Assembly: GCA_963821025.1 (NCBI GenBank)
Contig: CAWGCG010000004.1
Span: 806,001 to 870,000, forward strand
DNA: 64,000 nt
DNA from: WHSW01 sp963821025
GTDB lineage: Bacteria > Actinomycetota > Thermoleophilia > Solirubrobacterales > 70-9
Reading direction: 5' to 3'
Shown: one piece after another, positions 26,793-34,448 of the stretch
Position numbering within the stretch: position 1 is the stretch's first letter
Layout of the letters: the number at the start of each line of letters is the position of its first letter
The notes under the pieces: generated by a model
Told to the model about the DNA's origin: nothing
What the model saw: only the letters and a program-made list of their open reading frames with translations
The model's database searches: none
Position numbers and translations under genes: made by a program

Positions 26793-26846
26793 TCGGTCTA
26801 CGAACTACGAAACCGAAGGTCACAGGTTCGAATCCTGTCGGGCCCG
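26793..26846 (+). other. attachment-site scar: 3' half of a tRNA-Arg(ACG)-like gene
   Basis: The sequence contains an anticodon stem TCGGT / ACCGA, variable loop AGGTC, T arm ACAGG-TTCGAAT-CCTGT and acceptor 3' strand CGGGCCC plus G. The 5' half of a tRNA (acceptor GGGCCCG, D arm) is missing upstream, where the integrase ends instead. The anticodon-loop sequence CTACGAA occurs twice in tandem (26798-26811). A truncated tRNA next to an integrase is the normal look of an att site. Confidence 0.75.
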
Positions 26847-27050
26847 CTGAAAACCCACTGGTACTCGGCTGTTTAGCGGGAGGCCGGAGCGGGCGATGTG
26901 CTGCGCCGCCTACGTCCCGCCTACGGAGGCTCCTCCGTGTCGCCCAGCCACGACTCGGTCGGCTGAGGGATTACGCGCGGGTGCGTGGTGGGCGTCGGGA
27001 TCGGCGCCTTCCTCGGCCGGCAGTCCGAGATACCGCCTGAGGTCGGCTGC

Positions 27051-29318
27051 TCAGCGCTGCTTGAACCTCGCCACGTAAGTCGCCGAGCTGCTCGCGGTCA
27101 GGTTGTGGGTTTGCGCGAAGCCATCCGACCAGGAGCTGAACAACCAGGACTTCTTCGCCTTGGTCTGCGGAGACGGCGCCGAGATCGTGTTGGTCGATCC
27201 CTGGATCACGGTCCTGGTGAACGGGGTTGGAAGCTGTGAGCCGTTCAGCGTCAGCGCGAACCCGCCGGGGCTGGAATTGAGCGTGATCGAGACCGTCTTC
27301 GGGTCCAGGCGCAGCGACTCGGTGTCGGTGAGCCCGCCGGAATCGGTCGCCGTGAGCCGCAGCTCCAGGTAGGCGGGGTACTCATGGTCCGGCGTCGTGA
27401 ACGAGCCGCCCGCCACGCCCTCGAAGTTCTGCAGCGGGTGTGTGTGGCAGTTGGACGGGCAGTGATTGAGGATTAGGCTCCAAGAGAGCGCCGAGCCGGG
27501 AAGCGGTCCGTCCTGCGCGTCGGTGGCACCGCCGGCGAACTGAATCAGGTTGCCGACCGTCCAGGTCGTCCCGGCGGCCGGCGACGTGATCGTCGCATTC
27601 GGGGCGGTGTTGCCGACATTGATCGTCACCGCGGCAGTCGCCGAGGCGCCGTGGCTGTCGGTGACGCGCAGGCTCGGCGTATAGGTGCCTTGGCTCGTGT
27701 ACGTATACGTGGGCGCGAGCGCCGTCGAGTCGTCGTAGGCGCCGTCCCCATCGAGGTCCCAGTCATAGCTGAGCGTGTCCCCGGCGTCCGGGTCGCTCGA
27801 GCCCGAGCCGTCAAAGGCGACGGTAAGCGGCGCCTGGCCGGTCGTCGGCGAGCCGGTCGCGACCGCTGTCGGCGGCTGATTCGCCGAGGTAAAGGTGATC
27901 CGCCGGATCGTCCCCCCATCGAAGTCGGGATAAAAGAGATCGCCGCCGGGGCCGATCTGTAGCTCGACCGGGTTCGCGGCCCCGGCCGCGAAGGTGCGGA
28001 TCCTGGCGGGATCCGGCAGCCCGTTGGAGTTCGGAAGCATCGCCCAGATGCAGTCGCGCGAGTAATCGGCGAAGAAAAGCGCCCCGTCGTACTCATCGGG
28101 ATAGCTGCCGTTCGGCGGCGCGAATGCGATGCCGGCGGCCGAGGAGCTGCCGGACGGACAGGTCTCGTTGGGGACGACTAGGGAGCCGTGATTCCAAGCA
28201 TAGAGAGGGGCCTGGACCGCCCCGGCGCCGGCTGCGTAGAGGTTCTCGCAGATCGACAGGTTGGCCGAGTCATAGCCGCCCTGAAGGCCGGCGCCCTCGT
28301 AGCAGGGCCAGCCGAGATTGGTCACGCCGGCGGTCGGTGACTGGATCCGGTTGATCTCCTCCCAGGTGTTCCAGCCCACGTCCCCGATCCAGACCTCGCC
28401 TGTGCCGGGTCGAACCGCGAATCGGAACGGGTTGCGCATCCCGTAGGCGACGATGCGGCGGGCGTTGGGATCAGGGCTGACGAAGGGGTTGTCGGGAAGC
28501 GCAGCTCCCGTCGCCGGGTCTACGCGGAGAAGCGCCCCGTCCAGGCCGGTGGGGTCGCCCGCGGTGCGCAGGTCCTGGCTGCGCAGCGCCCCGCCCTCGG
28601 CGGTGGGTGGGGCGAGGGTTGCGCCGACGCCGCCCGGCGGGTCGCCGCAGGGGTTGAGCGGGCTGCCATCCTGGCCGTAGTCGACGAAGTTGAAGCTGGC
28701 TCCGTCGCCGCCGCTCACGTAAAGGGCGCCGTCGGGGCCGAAGTCGAGCGAGCCGACCGAGTGGCTCGGGTACTGCTGGCACCAGTCCTCGATCAGCACG
28801 CGCTCCGTGCCCGTCATCGAGTTGCCCGTCGCCGTGAGGCGCGAGAGCCGCCCGCTGACGACGCATCCGTCGGCGGTCGCACCCGGCGGGGTGGCACAGC
28901 CGTCGGAGGTGGCGCCCGCGGTCCCCCAGCGCGGCGCGGTGCCACCGATTGCGGCGTCGTAGGTGTAGAGCACGTAGACGTAGGGGTCCGCTGGGAAGTC
29001 CGGGTCGAGCGCCAGCCCGAGCAACCCGCGGTCCCAGAAGTTGTGCACCTGCGTCCTCAGGTCCGCGAAGACGTCCGGCTGCGTGTCCGTCAGCGAGTCG
29101 AAGACCTTGATCAGACCGCTCTTCTCGGCGACGAAGACGCGTCCGTCGGATGAGAAGCGGATCGCCGTCGGATTCGTGAGCCCGGAAAAGACGGTCTGCT
29201 CGGAGAAGCCGGTCGGATAGGTGGCGGCGGGCGCCGTCGCAGCCGACGCCAGACCCAAAACAACGGCGGCGAGGAGCGCCGTGGCCCCCACACGAAGTGT
29301 TTCGCGCACGTTTCTCAC
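27051..29318 (-). CDS. secreted PQQ-type sugar dehydrogenase (GSDH) with PKD domain
   Basis: A 755-residue exported protein. Its signal peptide is ALLAAVVLGLASAATAPAA. The six-bladed GSDH/SdhB-like propeller starts FSEQTVFSGLTNPTAIRFS and includes RVFVAEKSG, RGLLGLALDPDFP, GSLDFGPDGALYVSGGDGA, RNPFRFAVRPGTGEVWIGDV and AGIAFAPPNGSYPDEYDGAL. Residues ~480-565 are a PKD domain (ANQPPTAVATGSPTTGQAPL, DPDAGDTLSYDWDLDGDG). A beta-rich C-terminus with an SWSDG motif follows. Similar proteins oxidise aldoses using PQQ. No PQQ synthesis genes are in this window. An extracellular glycan-related role is inferred. Confidence 0.88.
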   Translation of the reverse strand: MRNVRETLRVGATALLAAVVLGLASAATAPAATYPTGFSEQTVFSGLTNPTAIRFSSDGRVFVAEKSGLIKVFDSLTDTQPDVFADLRTQVHNFWDRGLLGLALDPDFPADPYVYVLYTYDAAIGGTAPRWGTAGATSDGCATPPGATADGCVVSGRLSRLTATGNSMTGTERVLIEDWCQQYPSHSVGSLDFGPDGALYVSGGDGASFNFVDYGQDGSPLNPCGDPPGGVGATLAPPTAEGGALRSQDLRTAGDPTGLDGALLRVDPATGAALPDNPFVSPDPNARRIVAYGMRNPFRFAVRPGTGEVWIGDVGWNTWEEINRIQSPTAGVTNLGWPCYEGAGLQGGYDSANLSICENLYAAGAGAVQAPLYAWNHGSLVVPNETCPSGSSSAAGIAFAPPNGSYPDEYDGALFFADYSRDCIWAMLPNSNGLPDPARIRTFAAGAANPVELQIGPGGDLFYPDFDGGTIRRITFTSANQPPTAVATGSPTTGQAPLTVAFDGSGSSDPDAGDTLSYDWDLDGDGAYDDSTALAPTYTYTSQGTYTPSLRVTDSHGASATAAVTINVGNTAPNATITSPAAGTTWTVGNLIQFAGGATDAQDGPLPGSALSWSLILNHCPSNCHTHPLQNFEGVAGGSFTTPDHEYPAYLELRLTATDSGGLTDTESLRLDPKTVSITLNSSPGGFALTLNGSQLPTPFTRTVIQGSTNTISAPSPQTKAKKSWLFSSWSDGFAQTHNLTASSSATYVARFKQR

Positions 29319-29420
29319 CTCGGCTCTATCAACGATCCCCGGCCACCAGAGCTTCCGCTCCGGGCCGATGGGCTGTCATGAGCCGTTCAAGTTCGCAGTT
29401 AGCTGAGCCAGGCGAGAGGA

Positions 29421-29452
29421 AGTGGCGGGGCGCACACAAGCGCCCCGCCACT
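29421..29452. repeat. perfect 12-bp inverted repeat (hairpin)
   Basis: AGTGGCGGGGCG and CGCCCCGCCACT flank an 8-base loop CACACAAG. It lies 100 bp upstream of the sugar dehydrogenase gene in an otherwise empty stretch (29319-29673). It has no T run, so it may be a protein or RNA stem or a terminator of an unknown upstream transcript. Confidence 0.6.
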
Positions 29453-29534
29453 CCACCACAGGCCGGGTCCGATCCGACGCGGGCTGACACCCCCGCGAGC
29501 AAGTAGCGGCGCTACGTAGTTACTGCATGGCCCC

Positions 29535-29564
29535 AAGTGCCGCTTTGCATGGAAAGCGACACTT
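29535..29564. repeat. dispersed palindromic repeat, copy A
   Basis: Arms AAGTGCCGCTTT and AAAGCGACACTT, with loop GCATGG, pair along 12 bases with one mismatch. The same CGCTTT...AAAGCG core recurs at 31076, 31733 (degenerate), 42880, 42958 and 45301, always outside supported genes. Confidence 0.7.
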
Positions 29565-29616
29565 CTGCATTCACGCGAAAGGGGCAGCCGGAGAACGGCA
29601 CGCTACCCAGCGCATG

Positions 29617-29661
29617 TGGCTGGGGCCGGAAGGTCGCTGGTTCAAATCCAGTCGCCCCGAC
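29617..29661 (+). other. attachment-site scar: 3' half of a tRNA-Pro-like gene
   Basis: The segment has a CTGGGGC anticodon-loop-like sequence, 3' stem CGGAA, GGTC, T arm GCTGG-TTCAAAT-CCAGT and acceptor strand CGCCCCG followed by A. The 5' partner sequences (CGGGGCG and TTCCG) are not found upstream, so a whole tRNA cannot form. Assignment to Pro(GGG) is by the loop only. It adjoins the LtrA remnant. Confidence 0.6.
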
Positions 29662-29673
29662 TAAACCCGCAAC

Positions 29674-30045
29674 TCAGCTGGTCCCGCCGGCAGCGGGCAT
29701 ACGCGCGGTCCGGCCGCGCAGCGCCGACACTCTTACCTCCGAGATCGCGAGCGCGGTCAAGACGACGGTCACGCCCACGGCCAGCACGAGCGCCGAGACC
29801 TGAGTCCCCCAGCGGTGCGAGTCCGATGATTAGGCCCGCGGCCGCCAGGCGCTTCGCGTTCGTCCGGCCGGTCGTTCGCGACTGGAAGAGGCTCTCGCCG
29901 AGCAAAAACAGCGCGGGACCGCCGAGGACGATCGGCCAGGCCGACCCCGTGTTGAGGGTCGTGCGGTCCGGCGATCAGCAACTCGCTACCTGCCGCGGTG
30001 GCGATGACTCCGGCGACGATCGGGCGGAACGGTTTGATCGACCTA
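29674..30045 (-). pseudogene. LtrA-family membrane protein, frameshifted C-terminal remnant
   Basis: Three frames in order read PIVAGVIATAAGSELLIAGP, then GSAWPIVLGGPALFLLGESL with FQSRTTGRTNAKRLAAAGLI, and then TQVSALVLAVGVTVVLTALA with ISEVRVSALR to a stop at 29674. This is the C-terminal third of low-temperature-requirement A proteins. The N-terminal two thirds are absent above ~30045 and one-base steps occur near 29945 and 29800. It is clearly non-functional. It abuts the tRNA-Pro-like scar. Confidence 0.7.
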
Positions 30046-30128
30046 ACAAAGTCGAGCCTGTTCGAGGATCGGGTCGCCGAGGACATCTTGAGAAGACGAG
30101 TCCCGATTGTCGTCGCTCGCGCTGCCCG

Positions 30129-30284
30129 CTACTGACGCAAAAGCTTGTAGACGGCGGCGCCGGTTGCCGCGCCGGCGACCGTCGCTCCGGCGAGCGCGCG
30201 GACGGCGTGCGGCCTTTCTCCCTTGATCCGTTGACCTACGGCTGTTCCCAACGAACCGCCCGCGATTTTCCTGACGTCCGGCAT
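30129..30284 (-). CDS. small Gly/Ala-rich membrane protein
   Basis: The 51-residue product (MPDVRKIAGGSLGTAVGQRI then GATVAGAATGAAVYKLLRQ) has one or two short hydrophobic, glycine-zipper-like stretches and a basic end. GGAAGGGGACGC precedes the ATG as a strong ribosome site, which supports this start over the longer frame. Function is unknown. Confidence 0.55.
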   Translation of the reverse strand: MPDVRKIAGGSLGTAVGQRIKGERPHAVRALAGATVAGAATGAAVYKLLRQ

Positions 30285-30418
30285 TGCGTCCCCTTCCGTA
30301 GCGCTTCCTCGAATGGGGCTACCCGCGGCCCGCGTCGACAAACGATTTCCGTCCGCGACCGGTGAGAGTTCGGCTTTGAAAGAAGGCCCACGCCCTCAGC
30401 GGGGCTCTGACCCGCTGC

Positions 30419-30643
30419 TCACGCCTCAAGCGCTCGCTTGATCGTTCCGACCACGTAGATCAACGAGAGCCCTAAGAACAAAGCTCCGATTGCGGCTCGG
30501 ACGGAGTCTTCATCCATCGGGGTTCTGGCCGCGAGCGGCGGAGCGGCCTGGTCGGCGACCTTCTGTCGCCATCCCGCCAGCCCGGCCCTCCCAACGTCCT
30601 TCGCTTTCACTTTTGCCTCCTTCGCGGGGATCACGGACTCCAT
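30419..30643 (-). CDS. small single-pass membrane protein
   Basis: The 74-residue product has a charged N-terminal half (IPAKEAKVKAKDVGRAGLAG) and one C-terminal membrane helix, AAIGALFLGLSLIYVVGTI, ending KRALEA. No family is recognised. It lies 135 bp upstream of, and in the same direction as, the other small membrane protein. Coding status rests on the amphipathic/hydrophobic pattern and its isolation from other genes. Confidence 0.5.
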   Translation of the reverse strand: MESVIPAKEAKVKAKDVGRAGLAGWRQKVADQAAPPLAARTPMDEDSVRAAIGALFLGLSLIYVVGTIKRALEA

Positions 30644-31291
30644 CCCAGCCTGGGAATCGGTGGGTTCCGGGGAGTCCTTCGCCTTGCACTTACCCGCTGG
30701 TCTCGGGCTGACCCCGGGCGTCTAGCGCTTGCGAGGCGGAGGGCGGCAATGCGTTTGTGGCCCCCTGGCCCCACCGGGTGGAGAGATAGTCGCTCCATGC
30801 GAAGCGGCTTTTTTTGCCATGCCAACCGAGTCTGTGCGAACATGCGTTCGATGGCCGACACTCCCGCACGCCAGGATGCAGCGAGCGCATCGACCCCGAA
30901 CGCTTGCGGGTGTGGCTGATTCAGGAGCTCGCCGAGGTAGAGGAAGCAAGCATCGAGAACCCGAAATGGGCGATGGAGTCAGACAACGCAGAGAACGCCG
31001 AGACATCCGCGCCTGCGTCCACGAGTTTCTTAGGGCTGGCCACCGGGTCACTGCACTAGCGACCGCCGCGCGCAAAGTATCGCTTTGCATGAAAAGCGGA
31101 ACACTGAGTTTGGCGTTCGCTACGAACATCTGCTTGGGCGCCCGTAGCCCGGGTACTAAGGAGTTAGGCAGCTTTTGCGTCGCCAAGACGCGATGCAACC
31201 TGCCAACCGGCTGGGAGCAAATGGGCGGGAGTGACTTCGAGTCACCCTGCACGGCCCAGGGCGGAACCAGAGAACAGGAGAAGCGGAACCT
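30644..31291. other. ~650-bp region with no confident gene
   Basis: The plus-strand frame around 30890-31060 includes a plausible helical piece (DPERLRVWLIQELAEVEEAS) that may be a fragment of a lost gene, but it lacks a start and recognisable domain. Palindromic repeat copy B is inside (31076-31105). The far end holds the promoter and ribosome site of the next gene. Confidence 0.4.
31076..31105. repeat. dispersed palindromic repeat, copy B
   Basis: AGTATCGCTTT and AAAGCGGAACACT face each other around GCATGA. The CGCTTT/AAAGCG core and the outer AGT/ACT are kept and the middle of the arms has drifted. See copy A at 29535. Confidence 0.6.
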
Positions 31292-31618
31292 ATGGAAGCA
31301 GCAACCATGAGCGGTGCCGCGCGCACCGATTCAGTTCGTCACACCGGCGTCATCCGCCGCCTGGCGACCGAGACCAAGCAGGCCTTCAAGACCACCGAGT
31401 TTTGGGCCATGGTCGGCGTCATCGTGGCGATTCTCGTCAGCGCGGCCGCGATCAACGGCGGCGACACCAGCGGAACCGATGAGTTCATCGCCCGCCAGGC
31501 GTGGCTCTATGTCGCGATCGTCGCCGGCGCCTACATGATCAGCCGCGGCCTGGCCAAGGCCGGCTCGAGTGATCCGTACACGGACACCCGTGACGACTCC
31601 AACGGGAGCCGTCACTAG
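31292..31618 (+). CDS. two-helix membrane protein of unknown function
   Basis: The 108-residue product has a basic N-terminus (RRLATETKQAFKTTEFWAMV), two transmembrane helices (WAMVGVIVAILVSAAAI and WLYVAIVAGAYMISRGLAK) and an acidic tail DPYTDTRDDSNGSRH. ACAGGAGAAGC lies upstream of the ATG; an internal ATG (31307) is also possible. A clear intrinsic terminator follows at 31670. No family is recognised. Confidence 0.65.
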   Translation: MEAATMSGAARTDSVRHTGVIRRLATETKQAFKTTEFWAMVGVIVAILVSAAAINGGDTSGTDEFIARQAWLYVAIVAGAYMISRGLAKAGSSDPYTDTRDDSNGSRH

Positions 31619-31669
31619 TACCTGCGACAGCGCCTGGCTCACAGCCAGCGCGCCGCTCGCGTCGCATCG

Positions 31670-31711
31670 ACCCGGTCGGGCCTTCCGAGGCTCGGCCGGG
31701 TTCTTTCTTTT
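31670..31711 (+). terminator. rho-independent terminator after the membrane protein gene
   Basis: ACCCGGTCGGGCC pairs with GGCTCGGCCGGGT (13 positions, one G-U pair and one mismatch) around TTCCGA. A T-rich run, TTCTTTCTTTT, follows directly. It lies 51 bases after the stop at 31618. Confidence 0.75.
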
Positions 31712-31732
31712 GCGTAGCCCGATGGAAAGCGC

Positions 31733-31751
31733 CGCTTTTGGACGAGAAGCG
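31733..31751. repeat. dispersed palindromic repeat, degenerate copy C
   Basis: CGCTTTT and AGAAGCG form a 7-bp stem (one G-U pair) around GGACG. Only the inner core of the family is preserved. Confidence 0.35.
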
Positions 31752-31928
31752 TGCGTAGAAAGCTACTCGTTGAGTGCCTCCAGATGACATGTGTCGATGT
31801 GGAATTCCGGCGCATCCGAGTGAAACCAAAGGCAAGCGCCTGGTGCAATGCGCGAAAGGCGGCCCTTCATGACCGCCATCCCGGATGGCCGGCGGCTGAG
31901 GCGGGGCCATCCGGGATCTCGGGTTACG

Positions 31929-33305
31929 TTACCGGCACTTCACCTGCTCGAAGTAGCGCTTATCGAGCCAGTGGGCGACGTCCTTGCCGATCCCTGCACC
32001 CTGAACATCCGCCGTACGGAAGTGGATGCCGAGGTACACGCGTGCGTCGATGGTGTCGTCGATCACGTCGGTGAAGCGCCTGTAGGTGCGCGTCACGTCG
32101 GGCACGCCCGGGACGACCCTGACGACGCTGAACGCCAGCTTCTTGCGGTCGAAGAAGGCCTTCGCGGTATGCATGTACGCGCTCGTCACACAGTTGTATC
32201 CGGACGGATGGTCGGGGTACGGGGGCGTAGCCAGGAGCGGTGTCCAATCCGAATCCCCGGTGGTCCCGGGATTGCCGTCATCGTCGCCTTCGTGAATCGC
32301 GGTGATCGGCCGCCAAAAGCTCCAGAGCGCCTTGTCATCCCAGCAGTTGATAAAGGCGTCTGCGCCAGCCAGGTTCAGCGTCGCGAAGAGCCGGGCTTCC
32401 TCGACGAGCGTCAGCCCGCGGTCCTCGCTGATCGTTCGAAACGTTCGGTTGAACAGCTCCACCGGATTCACGGTGTAGAACTGGGCAACGGCCTCTTGCC
32501 CGGCGCTCCGCGGGCTGCCCAACGTCGGGCCCCCGAGCTTCTTGACCTCGTTGTATTCCCTCGCGTAGGCGTGGCTCGTGAGCGCGTGCGGGCCCTTCGT
32601 CCGGAACTGCGACGGGCCATGGAGAAGGAAGGGCTCAACCCTCGCCACCCATGCGAACGGGTCGTTGGCGAACCCAGGCGGGGTCGGACGCCAGGCGCCC
32701 GCGTCGTCGCCGACGGAGAACGAGAACGGCACGTAGCGCCCGTCGGTCGCTCTCGTCTCGAGCATTGCCGCGGCGGCGGCGGCCCCGGCCGCGATCCCAC
32801 CAGTCTTGGCGGGACCGTCGGGAATATCTGCGAGCGCCTCGGCATAGAGGGCGTCGAGCCGATCGCGGACCACCGGAGCTAGCGGCGGCACGAGCCCGAT
32901 CCCGAGTCCGTCGAGGACGTCGTGCGCGGCGGTCGCAACCGCGGCCTCCTGCGACGCCGACGGCGACGCGGGTGGAAGTCCGGTCAGATACGGCTGATGC
33001 CCGCCATCGATCGCGTTGACGGCGTCATAGACGGCCCCCTGCACCATCGCGAGATGCAACTCCGAGGCTTGCGGCGGCTGACCGGCGCCGGGAATAGGCG
33101 CGGTGGGTGAGTTGACCAGCGCGTTCACGGCATTGAGGTTCCACTCGCGCACCGTGTCGGAGCTCTGCGGCGGTGTTGGCGTGCGAGCGCTTGCGAGTGG
33201 TGCTGCGGCCAGCGCGAGCAGCGCTATGAGAGCGACAAGCAAACCGGTTCGGCGTGCCCGGATTGTCAGCTCCACGTGGAAAGTACGTTTTGTCTGAGCC
33301 CTCAC
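31929..33305 (-). CDS. secreted vanadium-dependent haloperoxidase/PAP2-like protein
   Basis: The 458-residue protein has a Sec signal peptide (RRTGLLVALIALLALAAAPL, ASA). Residues ~50-460 form the helical haloperoxidase fold, with WSFWRPITAIHEG (anion-binding Arg), YPDHPSGYNCV (His) and YLGIHFRTADVQG (the final His-Arg region). Members bind vanadate or phosphate and oxidise halides or act as acid phosphatases. The GTG start at 33305 follows GGGAGG by seven bases; longer frames run into promoter sequence. A three-repeat CTGAAAC-type operator ends 89 bases upstream, placing it in the inferred BTAD regulon. Confidence 0.85.
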   Translation of the reverse strand: MRAQTKRTFHVELTIRARRTGLLVALIALLALAAAPLASARTPTPPQSSDTVREWNLNAVNALVNSPTAPIPGAGQPPQASELHLAMVQGAVYDAVNAIDGGHQPYLTGLPPASPSASQEAAVATAAHDVLDGLGIGLVPPLAPVVRDRLDALYAEALADIPDGPAKTGGIAAGAAAAAAMLETRATDGRYVPFSFSVGDDAGAWRPTPPGFANDPFAWVARVEPFLLHGPSQFRTKGPHALTSHAYAREYNEVKKLGGPTLGSPRSAGQEAVAQFYTVNPVELFNRTFRTISEDRGLTLVEEARLFATLNLAGADAFINCWDDKALWSFWRPITAIHEGDDDGNPGTTGDSDWTPLLATPPYPDHPSGYNCVTSAYMHTAKAFFDRKKLAFSVVRVVPGVPDVTRTYRRFTDVIDDTIDARVYLGIHFRTADVQGAGIGKDVAHWLDKRYFEQVKCR

Positions 33306-33394
33306 GGTGGGCCTCCCTTGGTCGTGGCCCGGACCCGGGTCTCCAGCGAGGCGAGGGCCCTGGTGCCGATTACCGGGGAGGTTCTGGTGCGCGG

Positions 33395-33423
33395 GTTTCA
33401 GGCCCGCTACAGACCTGTTACAG
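33395..33423 (-). promoter_or_regulatory. SARP-type triple direct repeat upstream of the haloperoxidase gene
   Basis: On the minus strand CTGTAAC-aggt-CTGTAGC-gggc-CTGAAAC: three 7-bp units with starts exactly 11 bp apart. The phase matches the sites at 34389, 40609, 40754 and 42005. It ends 89 bp from the GTG of the haloperoxidase gene. Confidence 0.7.
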
Positions 33424-33436
33424 CAGAAAAGCCCCA

Positions 33437-33568
33437 TTACCGACGGTTCGAAGTTCCTTCTTGCGATCGCCTTGATCCACCTTTGAAGAACCAGCCCCCC
33501 GGTCCGCAGGCGACCAGCCCGAGCGCGCCGAGTGCCAGCAGCGAGAGCAGCGGTGCAAGCTTTCTCAT
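33437..33568 (-). CDS. truncated lipoprotein-family ORF (signal peptide plus 22 residues)
   Basis: The 43-residue product begins MRKLAPLLSLLALGALGLVA, nearly identical to the signal peptides of the lipoproteins at 33565, 40831 and 42082. The lipobox Cys is at position 21. The remainder, GPGGWFFKGGSRRSQEG, lacks the four-cysteine domain. Its ATG overlaps the stop of the upstream lipoprotein gene (ATGA), so it is translationally coupled. It may be a decayed fourth copy or a genuine small lipopeptide. Confidence 0.6.
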   Translation of the reverse strand: MRKLAPLLSLLALGALGLVACGPGGWFFKGGSRRSQEGTSNRR

Positions 33569-33951
33569 CCGCGTCCGTCCTGGGCGAAGTCTGCCTTGAT
33601 CGTTTTCTTGCACACCACGCTGCGGTGTAGTTCGTGACAACTCCAGGTCGAGTCCCTTGGGTTGTTGGGGCGGTACGTGCCCTTCATCACGCCGCGCGCC
33701 ACGCGACACGGAAAGTAGCCTTCAACCACCTCAACCCTCCCCATTACCGCGCCGGCTGGCCCCCCGGGGAATAAGGCGCTTCCGCAGGACTTACTTCCGA
33801 ACTCGGACACTGAAACGGTGCCCTCCGTCTCGAACGCTGCGATCGTCTCGGTCTCGGACGCTGCGGTGGCCTGATCGTCGCCGCCTCCGCAGGCGGTAAG
33901 CCCGGCCGCGCCAAGGGCCAGGAGCCAGAGCAGTAATGCAAGCTTCTTCAT
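33565..33951 (-). CDS. lipoprotein with four-cysteine domain
   Basis: The 128-residue product has a lipoprotein signal (MKKLALLLWLLALGAAGLTA with Cys21), an acidic Ser/Thr/Glu linker, and one domain. That domain has cysteines in KSCGSALFP, EVVEGYFPCRVARGVM, WSCHEL and VVCKKT. The pattern C...VVEGxxxCRxARxxM...WxC...C recurs in the proteins at 40831 and 42082. It is predicted to be membrane-anchored outside the cell, with two disulfides. The ATG directly follows the stop of the upstream gene, with GGGAGGACG as ribosome site. Function is unknown. Confidence 0.75.
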   Translation of the reverse strand: MKKLALLLWLLALGAAGLTACGGGDDQATAASETETIAAFETEGTVSVSEFGSKSCGSALFPGGPAGAVMGRVEVVEGYFPCRVARGVMKGTYRPNNPRDSTWSCHELHRSVVCKKTIKADFAQDGRG

Positions 33952-34326
33952 CTACGTCCTCCCAGGGTCGGGGTCGCGCTGGGCGACGGTGTGGCTGATT
34001 CTGGGTCGGCGCCCGAAGACGAGCCCCGCACCGCCGGCGATCGCGACGAGCGCGAGCATCGCGGTCGCGCCAGTCCCGGCGTCGCCCCAATCGAAGCCGT
34101 CGCTGGTCGCCGTGGCCTCGGGGCCGACGTCGGCGACGAACGGAACGGCCTGCGAGCCATCCCGGCGCAACACGACGCTGGAGGCATCGCTTCCTCGCGC
34201 CGTCTGGGGCGTCCCGCTCGTGGGTCCGTTGACGCTGGGGGCAGCCCAAACGACAGATACCGCGAGCGCGCAGATGGCGATGGTGAGGACCAAGCCGCGC
34301 ACGAATCTTTGGGTGTTGCTCTTCAC
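33952..34326 (-). CDS. exported protein with C-terminal membrane helix
   Basis: The 124-residue product has an N-terminal signal or anchor helix (GLVLTIAICALAVSVVWA). A ~60-residue extracellular Ser/Thr-rich part follows, then a C-terminal segment FDWGDAGTGATAMLALVAIA ending in a basic tail. This WGDAG-helix-RRP tail is common in small actinobacterial surface proteins of unknown role. It heads an operon with the two lipoprotein genes downstream (0-bp and ATGA junctions). A triple-repeat operator lies 62 bases upstream. Confidence 0.7.
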   Translation of the reverse strand: MKSNTQRFVRGLVLTIAICALAVSVVWAAPSVNGPTSGTPQTARGSDASSVVLRRDGSQAVPFVADVGPEATATSDGFDWGDAGTGATAMLALVAIAGGAGLVFGRRPRISHTVAQRDPDPGRT

Positions 34327-34388
34327 GTCGCGCTCCTCTCATTGGCGTGCAGGTGTGATCTCATGCCGCGAAAGGTTGCGCTCGCGTG

Positions 34389-34417
34389 TTTTCAGGCCCG
34401 TTTCAACCAAGCAACAG
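34389..34417. promoter_or_regulatory. SARP-type triple direct repeat in the divergent BTAD promoter region
   Basis: On the minus strand CTGTTGC-ttgg-TTGAAAC-gggc-CTGAAAA, with unit starts 11 bp apart. It lies in the 122-bp gap between the exported-protein operon (minus, 62 bp away) and the BTAD regulator (plus, 31 bp away), so it may serve either or both. Confidence 0.7.
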
Positions 34418-34448
34418 CTGTTAGCGTCGGAGCCGGGAGGCCAGCCAA

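Noticed and set aside
30729..31310. 193-codon plus-strand frame
   Set aside because: No domain, odd Cys/Arg-rich composition, includes a palindromic repeat and ends in the next gene; the piece near 30890-31060 might be a gene relic but is not supported.
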